The notes beneath the pieces are model-generated. The model searched no databases and had not been told where the DNA came from. It was given only the letters and a program-made list of their open reading frames with translations. Of a stretch of 64,000 nt of DNA, positions 24,714 through 34,173 are shown piece by piece. Origin of the DNA: Marinobacter antarcticus (GTDB taxonomy: Bacteria; Pseudomonadota; Gammaproteobacteria; Pseudomonadales; Oleiphilaceae); assembly GCF_900142385.1 (NCBI RefSeq), contig NZ_FRAQ01000001.1:1364001-1428000 (forward strand). The letters are read 5' to 3'. The position numbers and the translations under genes were made by a program. Each line of letters starts with the position of its first letter. Position 1 is the stretch's first letter.

Positions 24714-25532
24714 TTACTTGTTGTCTCTCAAGGACTGGATCAGATCAGCAGGCGCATCTGAACCGAAGTGCTTGTTGTAAGCCGCATTCATGTTGCCGTC
24801 ACGAATCTGACGAACCAGGAACAGGTTCAGGTAGTTGATCCAGGCGGTTTCACTTCTTTTTGCGATCAGACCTACGACGTCGTCATAGTTGGGTACAAAG
24901 GGGCCTGCAGAAAAATCTTTGAACTCTTCGCTTTGCAGTTTGGTAGCAATATTGGTGTTGGTTGAGATAACCGCATCCACTTTGCCCTGGTACAAACCCA
25001 GGTATGCATCGTTTTCAGATTTGAACGCTGTGTAATTATCGGTTCCCCAGCCTTTTTTCTCGGCATAGGCGAGGTATTCAGTTTCGTAGGTAGTGCCCAG
25101 TGCAGCACCCACTTTCACGTTCTTGAGGTCATCAAACGAGCTGATGTTCTCTTCTTTCGGGGCAATTACCTGAAACTTGAAAACGAAGTACGGGTAGGTG
25201 AATCCGACGGTTTTTGCACGTTCCATAGTGTCAGAAGTAGAGCCGATAACAACATCGGTCTTCCCGGAAATCAGGGATGGGATTCGATCACCCCAAGTGA
25301 GATTGAGTATATTTACGTCCACGCCGAGGACCTCGGCCAGATCGTTACAATAATCTACGTCAAAACCTGCAGGTTGATTGTCTGCGTCAAAATAGCCCAT
25401 AGGTGGAAAGTCGAGAACCACGCCACAGTTCAACGTGCCTCGTTGAATCACGGTATCAAGCTGATCGGCTGTCGCATTCACGGAAGTGAATGCAACGCAG
25501 GCAAGTGCGGCTGCTGCTAATTTTTTAATCAT
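24714..25532 (-). CDS. Amino-acid ABC transporter substrate-binding protein (SBP family 3)
   Basis: A 272-residue periplasmic protein with a clear signal peptide (MIKKLAAAALACVAFTSVNA) and the family-3 core: DQLDTVIQRGTLNCGV, FPPMGYFDADNQPAGFDVDY, and VGAALGTTYETEYLAYA. It would capture the ligand for the downstream permeases and ATPase. The ligand is not deducible, but the divergent aconitase X and 2-hydroxyacid dehydrogenase genes suggest a hydroxylated amino acid. Confidence 0.92.
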   Translation of the reverse strand: MIKKLAAAALACVAFTSVNATADQLDTVIQRGTLNCGVVLDFPPMGYFDADNQPAGFDVDYCNDLAEVLGVDVNILNLTWGDRIPSLISGKTDVVIGSTSDTMERAKTVGFTYPYFVFKFQVIAPKEENISSFDDLKNVKVGAALGTTYETEYLAYAEKKGWGTDNYTAFKSENDAYLGLYQGKVDAVISTNTNIATKLQSEEFKDFSAGPFVPNYDDVVGLIAKRSETAWINYLNLFLVRQIRDGNMNAAYNKHFGSDAPADLIQSLRDNK

Positions 25533-25842
25533 AGTTTGTCTCTCTGATTCTTTTTTTGGGTCACACGTTACGAAACCTACATGAATTTAAAGTGTACGTA
25601 AAAATACTACCCTAGATTTGTTAGTGAAAAGCACTGAAAAGCAAAATCAAAGAGGGTATTTCACTTTTATGTTTAACTTAATAGGAAATTATAGGCCAAA
25701 ATTATGGAAATACAGCCAATGACGCCATTATGGACGTTGGGCGTCTATCTAATCATATGAATTAAAAGATTTTTTAAGCTTAGCTCATATAATAGGGGCA
25801 GAGTTATCTTGTAGGTCACCTTACCAAGCCATCGGAGGCATT
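25533..25842. promoter_or_regulatory. AT-rich divergent promoter region
   Basis: This 310-base gap separates the ABC operon (minus) from the aconitase X gene (plus) and is much richer in A and T than its surroundings. On the plus strand TATAAT at 25788-25793 is a good -10 box about 55 bases before the aconitase X start; no clear -35 box is at the right distance, so an activator may be needed. I see no coding sequence in it. Confidence 0.5.
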
Positions 25843-27561
25843 TTGGATACATTTTCGGCTGGCACCAGAGACTACAGCTGTATTTTTATTGAAGGCGAGG
25901 CATCAGGTGAGATCCTTGTCTGTGATGAAGGTCTTAGCTTCTGGGGAGGTGTCGACCCCGATTTCGGGAGCATTATCGATGTGCATCATCCGAATTATGG
26001 AGAGTTGGTCGCTGGAAAAATTCTGATGATGCCGACTTCCCGCGGTTCTTGCAGTGGCAGCGGAGTTCTTCTCGAACTATCCCTGAACTCTCTTGCACCG
26101 GCAGCTCTGGTGTTTCAGGAGCATGAGGAGGTTTTAACCCTGGGTGCTCTGGTATCCGATCGTATTTTTGGCCGGCCCATTCCAACGATCTCGTTATCAC
26201 CTGCCGACTACGAGGCTCTGGCTCGCTCGAAAACAGCATCGATCTCGGGACACAGAATTAAGGCTGATAACCTCGACCTCGAACTCGCAACAACCAGGCT
26301 TGGTGACATAGACCTCTCCGAAGCAGACAAAGCACTTTTGAACGATGAAGCCGGACCGGCCGCGCGAGTGGCGATGGAGATCATTTGCCTGATGGCTGCC
26401 GCCGAAGGAGCCCGACACCTCACCGATGTCACAAGAGGGCATATAGACGGTTGCATCCTGTCGCATTCGGCAAATCTGATCTTCGCAGAAAAGCTGGCCG
26501 ATCTCGGTGCTAAAGTTTCCATACCCACAACCATAAATGCCATTTCGGTCGATAGAGAAAACTGGCGCTCTCAGCATGTACCTGATGACTTTGGTAACCG
26601 CGCGAGCAGACTGGCTGATGCCTACGTCAGGATGGGTGCCCGCCCAACGTTCACCTGCGCCCCTTATCTCCTGGACGACGCCCCAGAATTCGGCGAAGTG
26701 ATCGGCTGGTCAGAATCAAACGCGGTCATCTTCGCCAATACGGTGCTCGGTGCCCGCACCCCCAAGCATCCTGATTATCTCGATCTGTTTATAGCAATGA
26801 CCGGACGCGCTCCGGCATCAGGCGTTTATACGCAAGAGGGTCGCGTCGCTCGCAGGGTTCTGAATGTTACACCGCCTTCTGCGCCAGGAAATCATGACGA
26901 ACTTTTCTGGCCACTCCTGGGGTGGTTGGCTGGAAAGTTTTCGCCCGATCACATACCGCTTGTGACCGGTTTAGAAAACCTGAAGCCATCGACAGATGAT
27001 CTGAAATCGCTATGCGCGGCTTTCGGTACCACCTCAGGCGTCCCTATGCTGCACATTGCCGGCCACACACCTGAGGCGCATCTTTTGCCTTCAGCGGATG
27101 CCGATCATCAGTCTATCGGAATCCCGGAATTCATCAGCGCCTGGAACGAACTCAATCGGGGAGATCTTAAAATCGATCTTGTTGCTATAGGAAGCCCACA
27201 TGCGTCTATAGATGAAGCTCGCCGCATTGCCGATCTCTTCGGAGACCGTCACTGCAACCTGTCGACTCAATTAATTATAACGATTGGACGAGACATGCTG
27301 CAGGCAGCGAGATCCGAGGGCATTGTGGACCGTCTGGAACGAGCAGGCGTTCGGCTCATTCCCGACCTTTGTTGGTGCTCAATCGTAGAACCTGTTTTTC
27401 CTCAGGATGCTGAAGGCTTATTCACTAACTCCGGTAAATATGCCCACTATGCTCATGGTTTGTCGGGAAGGCACTCTCGAATCGGCAGTCTTGAGGATTG
27501 CGTTGAAGCAGCCATCAGCGGCCATGCACCAGAGCGTCTTCCAGAATGGCTTCAGAGTTAA
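25843..27561 (+). CDS. Aconitase X, fused small and large domains (probable cis-3-hydroxyproline dehydratase)
   Basis: A 572-residue protein. Residues 1-140 are the swivelling AcnX small domain (DUF126; LSFWGGVDPDFGSIIDVHHP, TSRGSCSGSGVLLEL), and the rest is the large catalytic AcnX domain (DUF521; VPTTINAISVDRENW-like TTINAIS, GASP-like VIGWSESNAVIFANTVLGA). Fused bacterial AcnX enzymes are known as cis-3-hydroxy-L-proline dehydratases; archaeal relatives act on mevalonate 5-phosphate. The start is TTG with GGAGG at the right distance. The neighbouring amino-acid ABC transporter supports an imported hydroxyamino acid as substrate, though no pyrroline reductase is nearby. Confidence 0.85.
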   Translation: MDTFSAGTRDYSCIFIEGEASGEILVCDEGLSFWGGVDPDFGSIIDVHHPNYGELVAGKILMMPTSRGSCSGSGVLLELSLNSLAPAALVFQEHEEVLTLGALVSDRIFGRPIPTISLSPADYEALARSKTASISGHRIKADNLDLELATTRLGDIDLSEADKALLNDEAGPAARVAMEIICLMAAAEGARHLTDVTRGHIDGCILSHSANLIFAEKLADLGAKVSIPTTINAISVDRENWRSQHVPDDFGNRASRLADAYVRMGARPTFTCAPYLLDDAPEFGEVIGWSESNAVIFANTVLGARTPKHPDYLDLFIAMTGRAPASGVYTQEGRVARRVLNVTPPSAPGNHDELFWPLLGWLAGKFSPDHIPLVTGLENLKPSTDDLKSLCAAFGTTSGVPMLHIAGHTPEAHLLPSADADHQSIGIPEFISAWNELNRGDLKIDLVAIGSPHASIDEARRIADLFGDRHCNLSTQLIITIGRDMLQAARSEGIVDRLERAGVRLIPDLCWCSIVEPVFPQDAEGLFTNSGKYAHYAHGLSGRHSRIGSLEDCVEAAISGHAPERLPEWLQS

Positions 27562-27627
27562 GCAGCAGGAACTGGTAGCATCTTCTATCTTGCAGTAAGT
27601 TGCGGTATTCACTTCAGGGGGTTCAAC

Positions 27628-28797
27628 ATGCCGGTTTATACGAATATTGAAGATCTACGTCGTCGTTACGCGCGGCGTACGCCAAAGATGTTTTACGACT
27701 ACGCGGAATCGGGTAGCTGGACTGAACAGACCTTTCGTGAAAACACCAGCGACTTTCATCAGATTCGCCTTAAACAGCGCGTTGCAGTGGATATGTCGGG
27801 GCGCTCGACACGCGGTACCATGATTGGTGAAGATGTCGCCATGCCGGTAGCTCTGGCGCCGGTCGGCTTGACCGGCATGCAATCGGCAGACGGTGAAATC
27901 AAGGCCGCCCGGGCGGCCGAGAAGTTTGGCGTGCCCTTTACGCTTTCAACCATGTCGATTTGCTCGATCGAGGACGTTGCCGAGCACACAACAAAGCCCT
28001 TTTGGTTTCAGGTCTATACCCTCAAAGATGACGATTTTATGCGTCGTCTGTTTGAGCGCGCCAAGGCTGCCAATTGCTCGGCTATCGTCGTAACCGTCGA
28101 CCTGCAAGTTCTGGGGCAGCGCCACAAAGATATCAAGAACGGGCTTTCTGCGCCGCCAAAGCTCACCGCCAGGTCCATCGCCAATATGGCCACCAAAATA
28201 CCCTGGGGGCTTGAAATGCTGGGCACCAAGCGGCGCTCGTTTGGCAATATCGTCGGCCACGCTAAAGGCGTGACGGACCCCTCTTCGCTGTCAACCTGGA
28301 CCTCGGAAGCTTTTGACGTGTCGCTCAATTGGAAGCGTATTGCCCTGTTCAAGGAGTGGTGGGGCGGCAAGCTGATCATAAAGGGCATCATGACACCCGA
28401 AGATGCGCGCCACGCGGTGGAGATTGGCGCCGATGCCATTATTGTTTCCAATCACGGCGGTCGTCAGTTGGATGGTGCGATGAGCTCCATTCGCATGTTG
28501 CCAAGCATCATGGATGCAGTCGGCGATGACATTGAAGTGCATCTTGATTCGGGCATTCGCTCTGGCCAGGATGTCCTCAAGGCGCTCGCTCTGGGGGCCA
28601 AGGGCACCTATATTGGCCGAGCCTTCACATACGGCCTGGGGGCCGAGGGCGAAGAGGGCGTGACCAAGGCGCTTAACATCATTCACAAGGAGCTGGATAC
28701 CACCATGGCCCTATGTGGTGAAACGGATGTCAATCGGCTGGGCCCACATAACCTGTATGTGCCCAAAGGCTTTGAGGACCCAACGGTAAAACTGTAA
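27628..28797 (+). CDS. FMN-dependent alpha-hydroxy acid dehydrogenase (lactate dehydrogenase/glycolate oxidase family)
   Basis: A 389-residue TIM-barrel flavoenzyme. The N terminus (DLRRRYARRTPKMFYDYAES), the barrel lysine in KLIIKGIMTPEDA and the catalytic histidine segment SNHGGRQLDGA are all present, as are the substrate-binding arginines. It oxidises an L-2-hydroxy acid to the 2-oxo acid. It follows aconitase X after 66 bases, so it may act in the same pathway or on the deaminated form of its substrate (inference). LldD-like by length. Confidence 0.9.
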   Translation: MPVYTNIEDLRRRYARRTPKMFYDYAESGSWTEQTFRENTSDFHQIRLKQRVAVDMSGRSTRGTMIGEDVAMPVALAPVGLTGMQSADGEIKAARAAEKFGVPFTLSTMSICSIEDVAEHTTKPFWFQVYTLKDDDFMRRLFERAKAANCSAIVVTVDLQVLGQRHKDIKNGLSAPPKLTARSIANMATKIPWGLEMLGTKRRSFGNIVGHAKGVTDPSSLSTWTSEAFDVSLNWKRIALFKEWWGGKLIIKGIMTPEDARHAVEIGADAIIVSNHGGRQLDGAMSSIRMLPSIMDAVGDDIEVHLDSGIRSGQDVLKALALGAKGTYIGRAFTYGLGAEGEEGVTKALNIIHKELDTTMALCGETDVNRLGPHNLYVPKGFEDPTVKL

Positions 28798-28908
28798 GCG
28801 ATGTCAGGCCATCGCATCGACGCGAGGCTTGATCGATATGGAACTCCTTAGCCCCGGGTTTAAGTCGTATAGTGATCAGTGTTGCCCCTTAGGTTGTGGA
28901 GTTTAGCT

Positions 28909-29676
28909 ATGCAGGGATTGTGTGCTCTCCTATTGGTTTTGTTGTTCTATTCTGGCGCTGTCACCGCCGAAAACACGCTGAAAGTGCGAGTGACGGATTT
29001 CCCCCCCAATTACTACTTGGATTCGGAGGGTCATTGGAAGGGGATCAGTGTGGAGCTTGCAACGAGAATCATCGAGCGAGCCGGCTACCGTCCAGTTTTT
29101 TTAGACCAGCCCTGGGAACGTGGATTGAAATCCATGCGGATTGGGACGTTGCAATACATGACGAACCTGAACAAGACCCGGGAGCGCTCTGAATACATTG
29201 ACTGGATTGGACCGGTTCTGAAGGGGGAGATGGTCCTTATTGTCAGGGATGATAATAAGGATCTGCCTGTTGCGTCACTGGATGATCTGGTGAAGGCCAG
29301 CCGAGACCGCCGTAAGAAGTTTGGGTATCAATCCGGGGTCTTCTACTCGGAAGAGTTCGAGACTCGGATGAAAAACGATCCAGCGTTTGCCGCCTGCTTC
29401 GAGGCAATCAGTCAGGGGGAACTCAATTACCGTAAGGTAGCCAACGGGCGGATACTGGGTTTTTTTGAATCAAGAATTGCAACGGCACACCGGATACGGC
29501 ATCACCCGGCTTACCAGAATCTTGCCATACATTCTTTCGTCCTGAGCACTTCGGAACTTTATCACGGCGTCAGCCGTGCGGGTGTTGATGACAATACCCT
29601 GGCGCAGCTCAGGAAGGCCTTCAAGTTGCTCAAAAATGAGGGCGAGATCCAGAAAATCGTCGAGCAATACAAGTAA
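28909..29676 (+). CDS. Periplasmic SBP family 3-like protein
   Basis: A 255-residue secreted protein with signal peptide MQGLCALLLVLLFYSGAVTA and a family-3 solute-binding fold (VRVTDFPPNYYLDSEGHWKG, ELATRIIERAGY). No permease or ATPase gene is adjacent, as is common for a large group of orphan SBP3 proteins in marine gammaproteobacteria that may serve as sensors. The ATG was chosen over an upstream TTG (28879) because it starts the signal peptide. Confidence 0.82.
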   Translation: MQGLCALLLVLLFYSGAVTAENTLKVRVTDFPPNYYLDSEGHWKGISVELATRIIERAGYRPVFLDQPWERGLKSMRIGTLQYMTNLNKTRERSEYIDWIGPVLKGEMVLIVRDDNKDLPVASLDDLVKASRDRRKKFGYQSGVFYSEEFETRMKNDPAFAACFEAISQGELNYRKVANGRILGFFESRIATAHRIRHHPAYQNLAIHSFVLSTSELYHGVSRAGVDDNTLAQLRKAFKLLKNEGEIQKIVEQYK

Positions 29677-29718
29677 AACCCCGGCTTTAGAGGAAAAGGC
29701 CGAATCCATACTATCTGC

Positions 29719-30195
29719 TCAGGCGACCGGCATCCAAAGATTTTGCAGCTGGGCCAGTAATGAAGAGCCAACCCCTTGCTGTCCCAGGAAACCCAGCATA
29801 ATTGGTACGAACTGCTGGATCATGGCGCTGTCCATACCCAGCGCTGAGAAGGTCGACTGCACCTCGTCGATGGATGAAATATTGGCGAGCAGGCTACTGC
29901 CACCTCCCAGTAGGTTGGATAGGCCTGAGGCTTCGCTGGTCATGGTGTCGGTGCCGAGCTGATTTTGCGCCAGCTGTAATAAGGCACCGGTACCACCAAT
30001 AGCTTGAGTTTCGCTGACCCCAAGCTGATTCTGGAGCTTACCGACGAGTTGTTGGGCTTCACCACTGACTTCCGTTGTTGAAGAGAGTGTTTGTGTCTCG
30101 CTGGACAAGACGTCATCCAGGGTTAAAGCGCCAGCGGTTGGTGCTAGTAAATAGATGCTTGAAACAAATAGGAATTTCTTAAGAATAGCGTTCAT
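29719..30195 (-). CDS. DUF2780-type secreted protein
   Basis: A 158-residue exported protein with signal peptide MNAILKKFLFVSSIYLLAPTAGA. The mature part has the DUF2780 pattern: QLVGKLQNQLGVSETQAIGG, a glycine/leucine-rich middle (LSNLLGGGSSLL) and VPIMLGFLGQQGVGSSLLAQ at the end. These proteins are related to VcgC/VcgE of Vibrio; their function is unknown. AGGA seven bases upstream supports ATG 30195 rather than 30201. Confidence 0.75.
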   Translation of the reverse strand: MNAILKKFLFVSSIYLLAPTAGALTLDDVLSSETQTLSSTTEVSGEAQQLVGKLQNQLGVSETQAIGGTGALLQLAQNQLGTDTMTSEASGLSNLLGGGSSLLANISSIDEVQSTFSALGMDSAMIQQFVPIMLGFLGQQGVGSSLLAQLQNLWMPVA

Positions 30196-30363
30196 TGTCA
30201 TGTCCTGCAGGATGGGGGCAAGATATCTATTGATATAATGGAGTGGGCTAGAGCAAAATAAAAGTGACGGGCTCATTAAGCATTGGTTATAAAAGTGGGG
30301 TCAGGCAGCCAGACTGTGTGGCTATGGGCTTGCACCAAATATCGAAACGATGGCAGCGGAATT

Positions 30364-31935
30364 ATGGATCTGGAACAAATCAATGCCATAGAAAGGGCGA
30401 CACGTTACGGGCGTGCCGAGGTTTTTCGTATCGGCCTGGCGGTGATATTCCTTGCCGGGATCATGTTGTATGTCCGCTCGATCGGGGCTGATGCTCCGAA
30501 CATGGTCATGCTGGTGGCGGCGGCCATGATCGGCGGGTATATGGCGATGAACATCGGCGCCAACGATGTCGCCAATAACGTGGGTCCTGCTGTCGGGTCC
30601 AAAGCACTGACCCTGACCGGGGCAATCGCGATAGCGGCAATCTTTGAGGCCAGTGGCGCGCTGATAGCTGGCGGCGATGTTGTAAGCACCATCAAAAAAG
30701 GGATCATAGATCCTGCGTTGATCGGAGATCCCGATACGTTCATCTGGCTCATGATAGCGGCGCTGCTTGCCGCGGCGCTCTGGTTGAATACGGCCACATA
30801 CGTCGGAGCGCCTGTCTCTACGACCCACTCAATCGTCGGCGGTGTCATGGGCGCCGGTATAGCGGCGGGTGGCGTAGATATAGTGGATTGGCACCAGTTT
30901 GGTCAGATTGTCGCTAGCTGGGTTATATCGCCGGTGCTGGGTGGGGCCATCGCAGCACTTTCCCTGTACCTGATAAAACGCCGGATCACCTACAAGCGGG
31001 ACATTGCTCAGGCCGCCAAATACAACGTACCGCTGTTCGTCGCAATCATGGCCTGGGTCTTTGCCACGTATCTGGTGATAAAGGGGCTGGGCAAGGTCGT
31101 CGACATCGGATTACTGCCTGCCGTCGGATTTGGCGCGATCGTTGGCGTCATCGTTTGGGGGCTCACAAAATGGCTTGTTGCGCGCCCTTCCGCCGAGGTG
31201 GAGAACAGTAAAGCGGGCGTCGACACCCTGTTCACCTTCCCGCTTATTTTTTCGGCTGCGCTTCTGAGCTTTGCGCACGGGGCGAATGACGTTGCCAACG
31301 CGGTAGGCCCGCTGGCCGCGATCAATGAAGCCGTTCTTCAAGGCGGCGTCGCTGCGGAGGCAGCGATCCCTAGCTGGGTGTTGTTGGTGGGAGCGCTCGG
31401 GATTGCACTCGGCCTGGCACTATACGGCCCCAAGCTCATACGCACTGTGGGATCGGAGATCACGGAACTCGACCGCATGCGTGCATTCTGCGTGGCCATG
31501 GCCGCGGCCATTACCGTTATCATCGCTAGCCAGTTGGGCCTTCCCGTGAGCTCGACCCATATTGCCATAGGGGGTGTGTTCGGAGTCGGCTTTCTGCGCG
31601 AGCATCTCAAAACCACCTATCGCCAGAAGATTAACGAGATCGAGGCGCACCATGCCGGAGAAGACCGGGAAAAAGTAGAGCGTCTGCTGAAGGAATTTGA
31701 TGAGGCCTCGTTCGAAGAGAAGGGAGAAATCCTCAAAAATCTCAAAAGGAAAAATGGTGGCGCCACGCCGATCTCGAAACGCGACCGCAAGGGCCTGAAA
31801 AAGGTTTACAGCCAGGAACTCGTCAAGCGATCGGCGGTGTTCAAGATCGTGGCTGCCTGGTTGATTACGGTACCGGTATCGGGACTGCTAGCGGCTGTGC
31901 TGTTCTTTACCATCAGAGGGATGCTTCTTCCCTGA
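30364..31935 (+). CDS. Inorganic phosphate transporter, PiT family
   Basis: A 523-residue membrane protein with the two inverted PiT repeats: MAMNIGANDVANNVGPAVGS near residue 60 and SFAHGANDVANAVGPLAA near residue 305, each in a GANDVAN motif, and about ten helices. A charged cytoplasmic loop (residues 420-490) separates the last helices. PiT proteins import metal-phosphate with protons or sodium. The ATG at 30364 is internal to a longer frame and begins the family N terminus. It is adjacent to a Na/Pi symporter and PPK2. Confidence 0.92.
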   Translation: MDLEQINAIERATRYGRAEVFRIGLAVIFLAGIMLYVRSIGADAPNMVMLVAAAMIGGYMAMNIGANDVANNVGPAVGSKALTLTGAIAIAAIFEASGALIAGGDVVSTIKKGIIDPALIGDPDTFIWLMIAALLAAALWLNTATYVGAPVSTTHSIVGGVMGAGIAAGGVDIVDWHQFGQIVASWVISPVLGGAIAALSLYLIKRRITYKRDIAQAAKYNVPLFVAIMAWVFATYLVIKGLGKVVDIGLLPAVGFGAIVGVIVWGLTKWLVARPSAEVENSKAGVDTLFTFPLIFSAALLSFAHGANDVANAVGPLAAINEAVLQGGVAAEAAIPSWVLLVGALGIALGLALYGPKLIRTVGSEITELDRMRAFCVAMAAAITVIIASQLGLPVSSTHIAIGGVFGVGFLREHLKTTYRQKINEIEAHHAGEDREKVERLLKEFDEASFEEKGEILKNLKRKNGGATPISKRDRKGLKKVYSQELVKRSAVFKIVAAWLITVPVSGLLAAVLFFTIRGMLLP

Positions 31936-32158
31936 GCTCGCGCAGCTTAGCGAGTTGCGCCTCGACCACGCGCAGGCGAACCTCGGTCTGCGCGGGTGTT
32001 TCCTCTGACGAGCCGGAATTCAGCCGTTCGCGGTATTTTGCTTGCTTTTTTTTCAGTGCTTGCTCGAGATGCTTCAGTTCCTTGAGCTTGAGGGACTTGC
32101 CCTTGTCATGTCTGCGCAGCGCATCGTCGAGCTCCGCCACCAAGTCTTTAAAACCCAT
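31913..32158 (-). CDS. Small coiled-coil protein
   Basis: An 81-residue, highly charged protein with two long helices (LDDALRRHDKGKSLKLKELK and RLRVVEAQLAKLRELREEAS), predicted coiled coil, cytosolic. No known domain. Its 3' end overlaps the convergent phosphate transporter gene by 23 bases, and it follows the Na/Pi symporter in the same direction after 43 bases, so the two may be co-transcribed. Confidence 0.55.
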   Translation of the reverse strand: MGFKDLVAELDDALRRHDKGKSLKLKELKHLEQALKKKQAKYRERLNSGSSEETPAQTEVRLRVVEAQLAKLRELREEASL

Positions 32159-32201
32159 TGTCCCACTCCGCTGTGTTCTAAGATTGGCCGGCCGTGACGC
32201 G

Positions 32202-34010
32202 TCAAACGGTGATCTCTGCCTGGCCTTCATCGCTCACCGACAGTGCCTCCGTGGTCCGGGCGGCTTCCACATCCGTGGCTGAAAGGAGCGCGCGCGTTCC
32301 TCCCAGAATAGCATCCACTGTCTCGCTGGCATAGGCAGAATCGTTGAGCAGGGAAGTGGCCATTGCTGGATTGATCCGCTTTGCACCGAGGAGTTTCGTA
32401 ACGCGCGCGACCATGGATTCGCGGTCCACTCGGGCACGTACAGCGATCTCGTCGAGCTCCAGTATTGCCGTGCTGGCGTCGTCAAATTTGCCCTCGTAAA
32501 ACCGATGGGTTTCGCGGAGTACCATCGCGACCCGCAGGCGGAGATCATTATACTCCTTACGGATAGCAGCGTTATCCGCAACCATGTAGGTAGTGAGATT
32601 CTTGCGCAGGTGTTTGACGTGCTTGATGGCTTCCACCATCTCGGCGGCGGCGTGCTGAAGACGGTAGAGTGATTCGGTGGAACTGGCCGACGACATGCGC
32701 GTCATTCGCCCGGAAATGAAATCGAGGATGGCACTATAAAGGTGTTTGACGCGCTGCCGGTAGACCAGGTCGATGTCGATATCGATGCGCTCTCGGCTAT
32801 TATTGATTGTTGCTTCCAGGTCATCGCTGTTGCAGATCTGGTCACGGTGCAAGTGGAGACCGTGGGCGAGGATGACGAAGGCCTGATCGAACAGGTGCCA
32901 GACCTCCCGGCGGACCGCTGCGTTTGCGCTATCGGGGGAGTCCATCGCAGCAGGATTCAGGTACTTGGGCTGCGCCTCGGCTTCTTCCGCTCGTTCCGGC
33001 AACCAGCGCTCCAGTGCGCGCGCCATCCGCGATATCAGTGGCAACATCACGGCGACACCCAGGCAGTTGAACAGGGTGTGGAACACGGCGAGCTTGACCG
33101 TATAATCATCTTCGGCGATCGACATGAGTGCCGACAGAGCGTCGACGGACCAGCGCAGGGGCTCGATCAGTATCAAGGCGATCGCGGCCGTCGCCAGATT
33201 GAACAAGAGGTGGGCGCCGGCCAGTCGCTTGCCGGCGATATTCGCGCCGAGACCGCCGATCAGCGCGGTCACCGTTGTGCCGATATTGGCACCGATCGCC
33301 AGGGCCAAAGCGTTCTCGTAGGTTATCTGGCCCGTGGCCAGACCGGCCAGGGTGAGAGCCAGCGTCGCGTGGCTCGACTGCATGATGACCGTCGCCAGAA
33401 TTCCGAGCCCCGTATAAACGAGCAGTCCTGTTACGCCCGTCATCGCGAATTCACGCAGGTCGACCGCCGACTGGTAGCTTTCGAATCCCGCCTTCATGAA
33501 ATCGATACCGAGAAACAGAAACCCCAGGCCGGCCAGAATCGCGCCGCCGGCTTTCAGTGCGCCTGATCGCTGGAAATTCAGCACCACGCCGAAGACGAGC
33601 ATCGGCAACGCGAAGGCCGAGAGGCTCATTTTCATGCCGATGGTGGCGAATAGCCACGCGCCGGTTGTGGTTCCCAGGTTGGCTCCGAAAATGATGCCGA
33701 TGCCGGTGATCAGGGGGAGCAGGCCGGCACTCAGGAACGATATGGTGATGACCGATACCAGGGAGCTGGATTGCATGATAGCTGTGCTGACGATGCCGAA
33801 ACCGAGACTCTTCGGAATCGTGTCCGTTGTTCGGCGCAGCACCCTCTCCAGGAATCCGCCGGTGAATTGGCGGAACCCGTTCTCGAGCGAGAGCATGCCA
33901 AACAGGAAGATCGCAACCCCGGCGGCAATTTGTTTGAACTCGGGGCTCGACCAGAGCGCAAAAGCCAGAAGCCCGAGAATTGCGGCCAGGACGAGTCGGC
34001 GGTAGTTCAT
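32202..34010 (-). CDS. Na/Pi cotransporter family protein with PhoU-like domain
   Basis: A 602-residue protein. Residues 1-310 contain two NptA-type membrane repeats with the substrate motifs IMQSSSLVSVITISFLSAG and IMQSSHATLALTLAG, each followed by a GANLGTT or GANIGTT motif. Residues 350-600 form PhoU-like helical bundles (NSRERIDIDIDLVYRQRVKH). Homologues (YjbB type) can export or import phosphate. The grouping with PiT and polyphosphate kinase supports a role in phosphate homeostasis. Confidence 0.9.
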   Translation of the reverse strand: MNYRRLVLAAILGLLAFALWSSPEFKQIAAGVAIFLFGMLSLENGFRQFTGGFLERVLRRTTDTIPKSLGFGIVSTAIMQSSSLVSVITISFLSAGLLPLITGIGIIFGANLGTTTGAWLFATIGMKMSLSAFALPMLVFGVVLNFQRSGALKAGGAILAGLGFLFLGIDFMKAGFESYQSAVDLREFAMTGVTGLLVYTGLGILATVIMQSSHATLALTLAGLATGQITYENALALAIGANIGTTVTALIGGLGANIAGKRLAGAHLLFNLATAAIALILIEPLRWSVDALSALMSIAEDDYTVKLAVFHTLFNCLGVAVMLPLISRMARALERWLPERAEEAEAQPKYLNPAAMDSPDSANAAVRREVWHLFDQAFVILAHGLHLHRDQICNSDDLEATINNSRERIDIDIDLVYRQRVKHLYSAILDFISGRMTRMSSASSTESLYRLQHAAAEMVEAIKHVKHLRKNLTTYMVADNAAIRKEYNDLRLRVAMVLRETHRFYEGKFDDASTAILELDEIAVRARVDRESMVARVTKLLGAKRINPAMATSLLNDSAYASETVDAILGGTRALLSATDVEAARTTEALSVSDEGQAEITV

Positions 34011-34173
34011 TTGCTTACCCTTCCCCCTATTGGTGTGGGTTTGGCTCCGCGCAATCAGGGCGCGACACCATCAATATGGCAGGATTCCAATTACATATAC
34101 TACTTTGTCACATTTCGGTAATGTAAGTAAGCTCAAGGCTTAGAGAACCGGGCAGTCAATCTGGAGAGGTCGC

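Noticed and set aside
32742..33566. Plus-strand frame opposite the Na/Pi symporter
   Set aside because: A Gln/Arg-rich shadow; the minus strand has clear transporter motifs.
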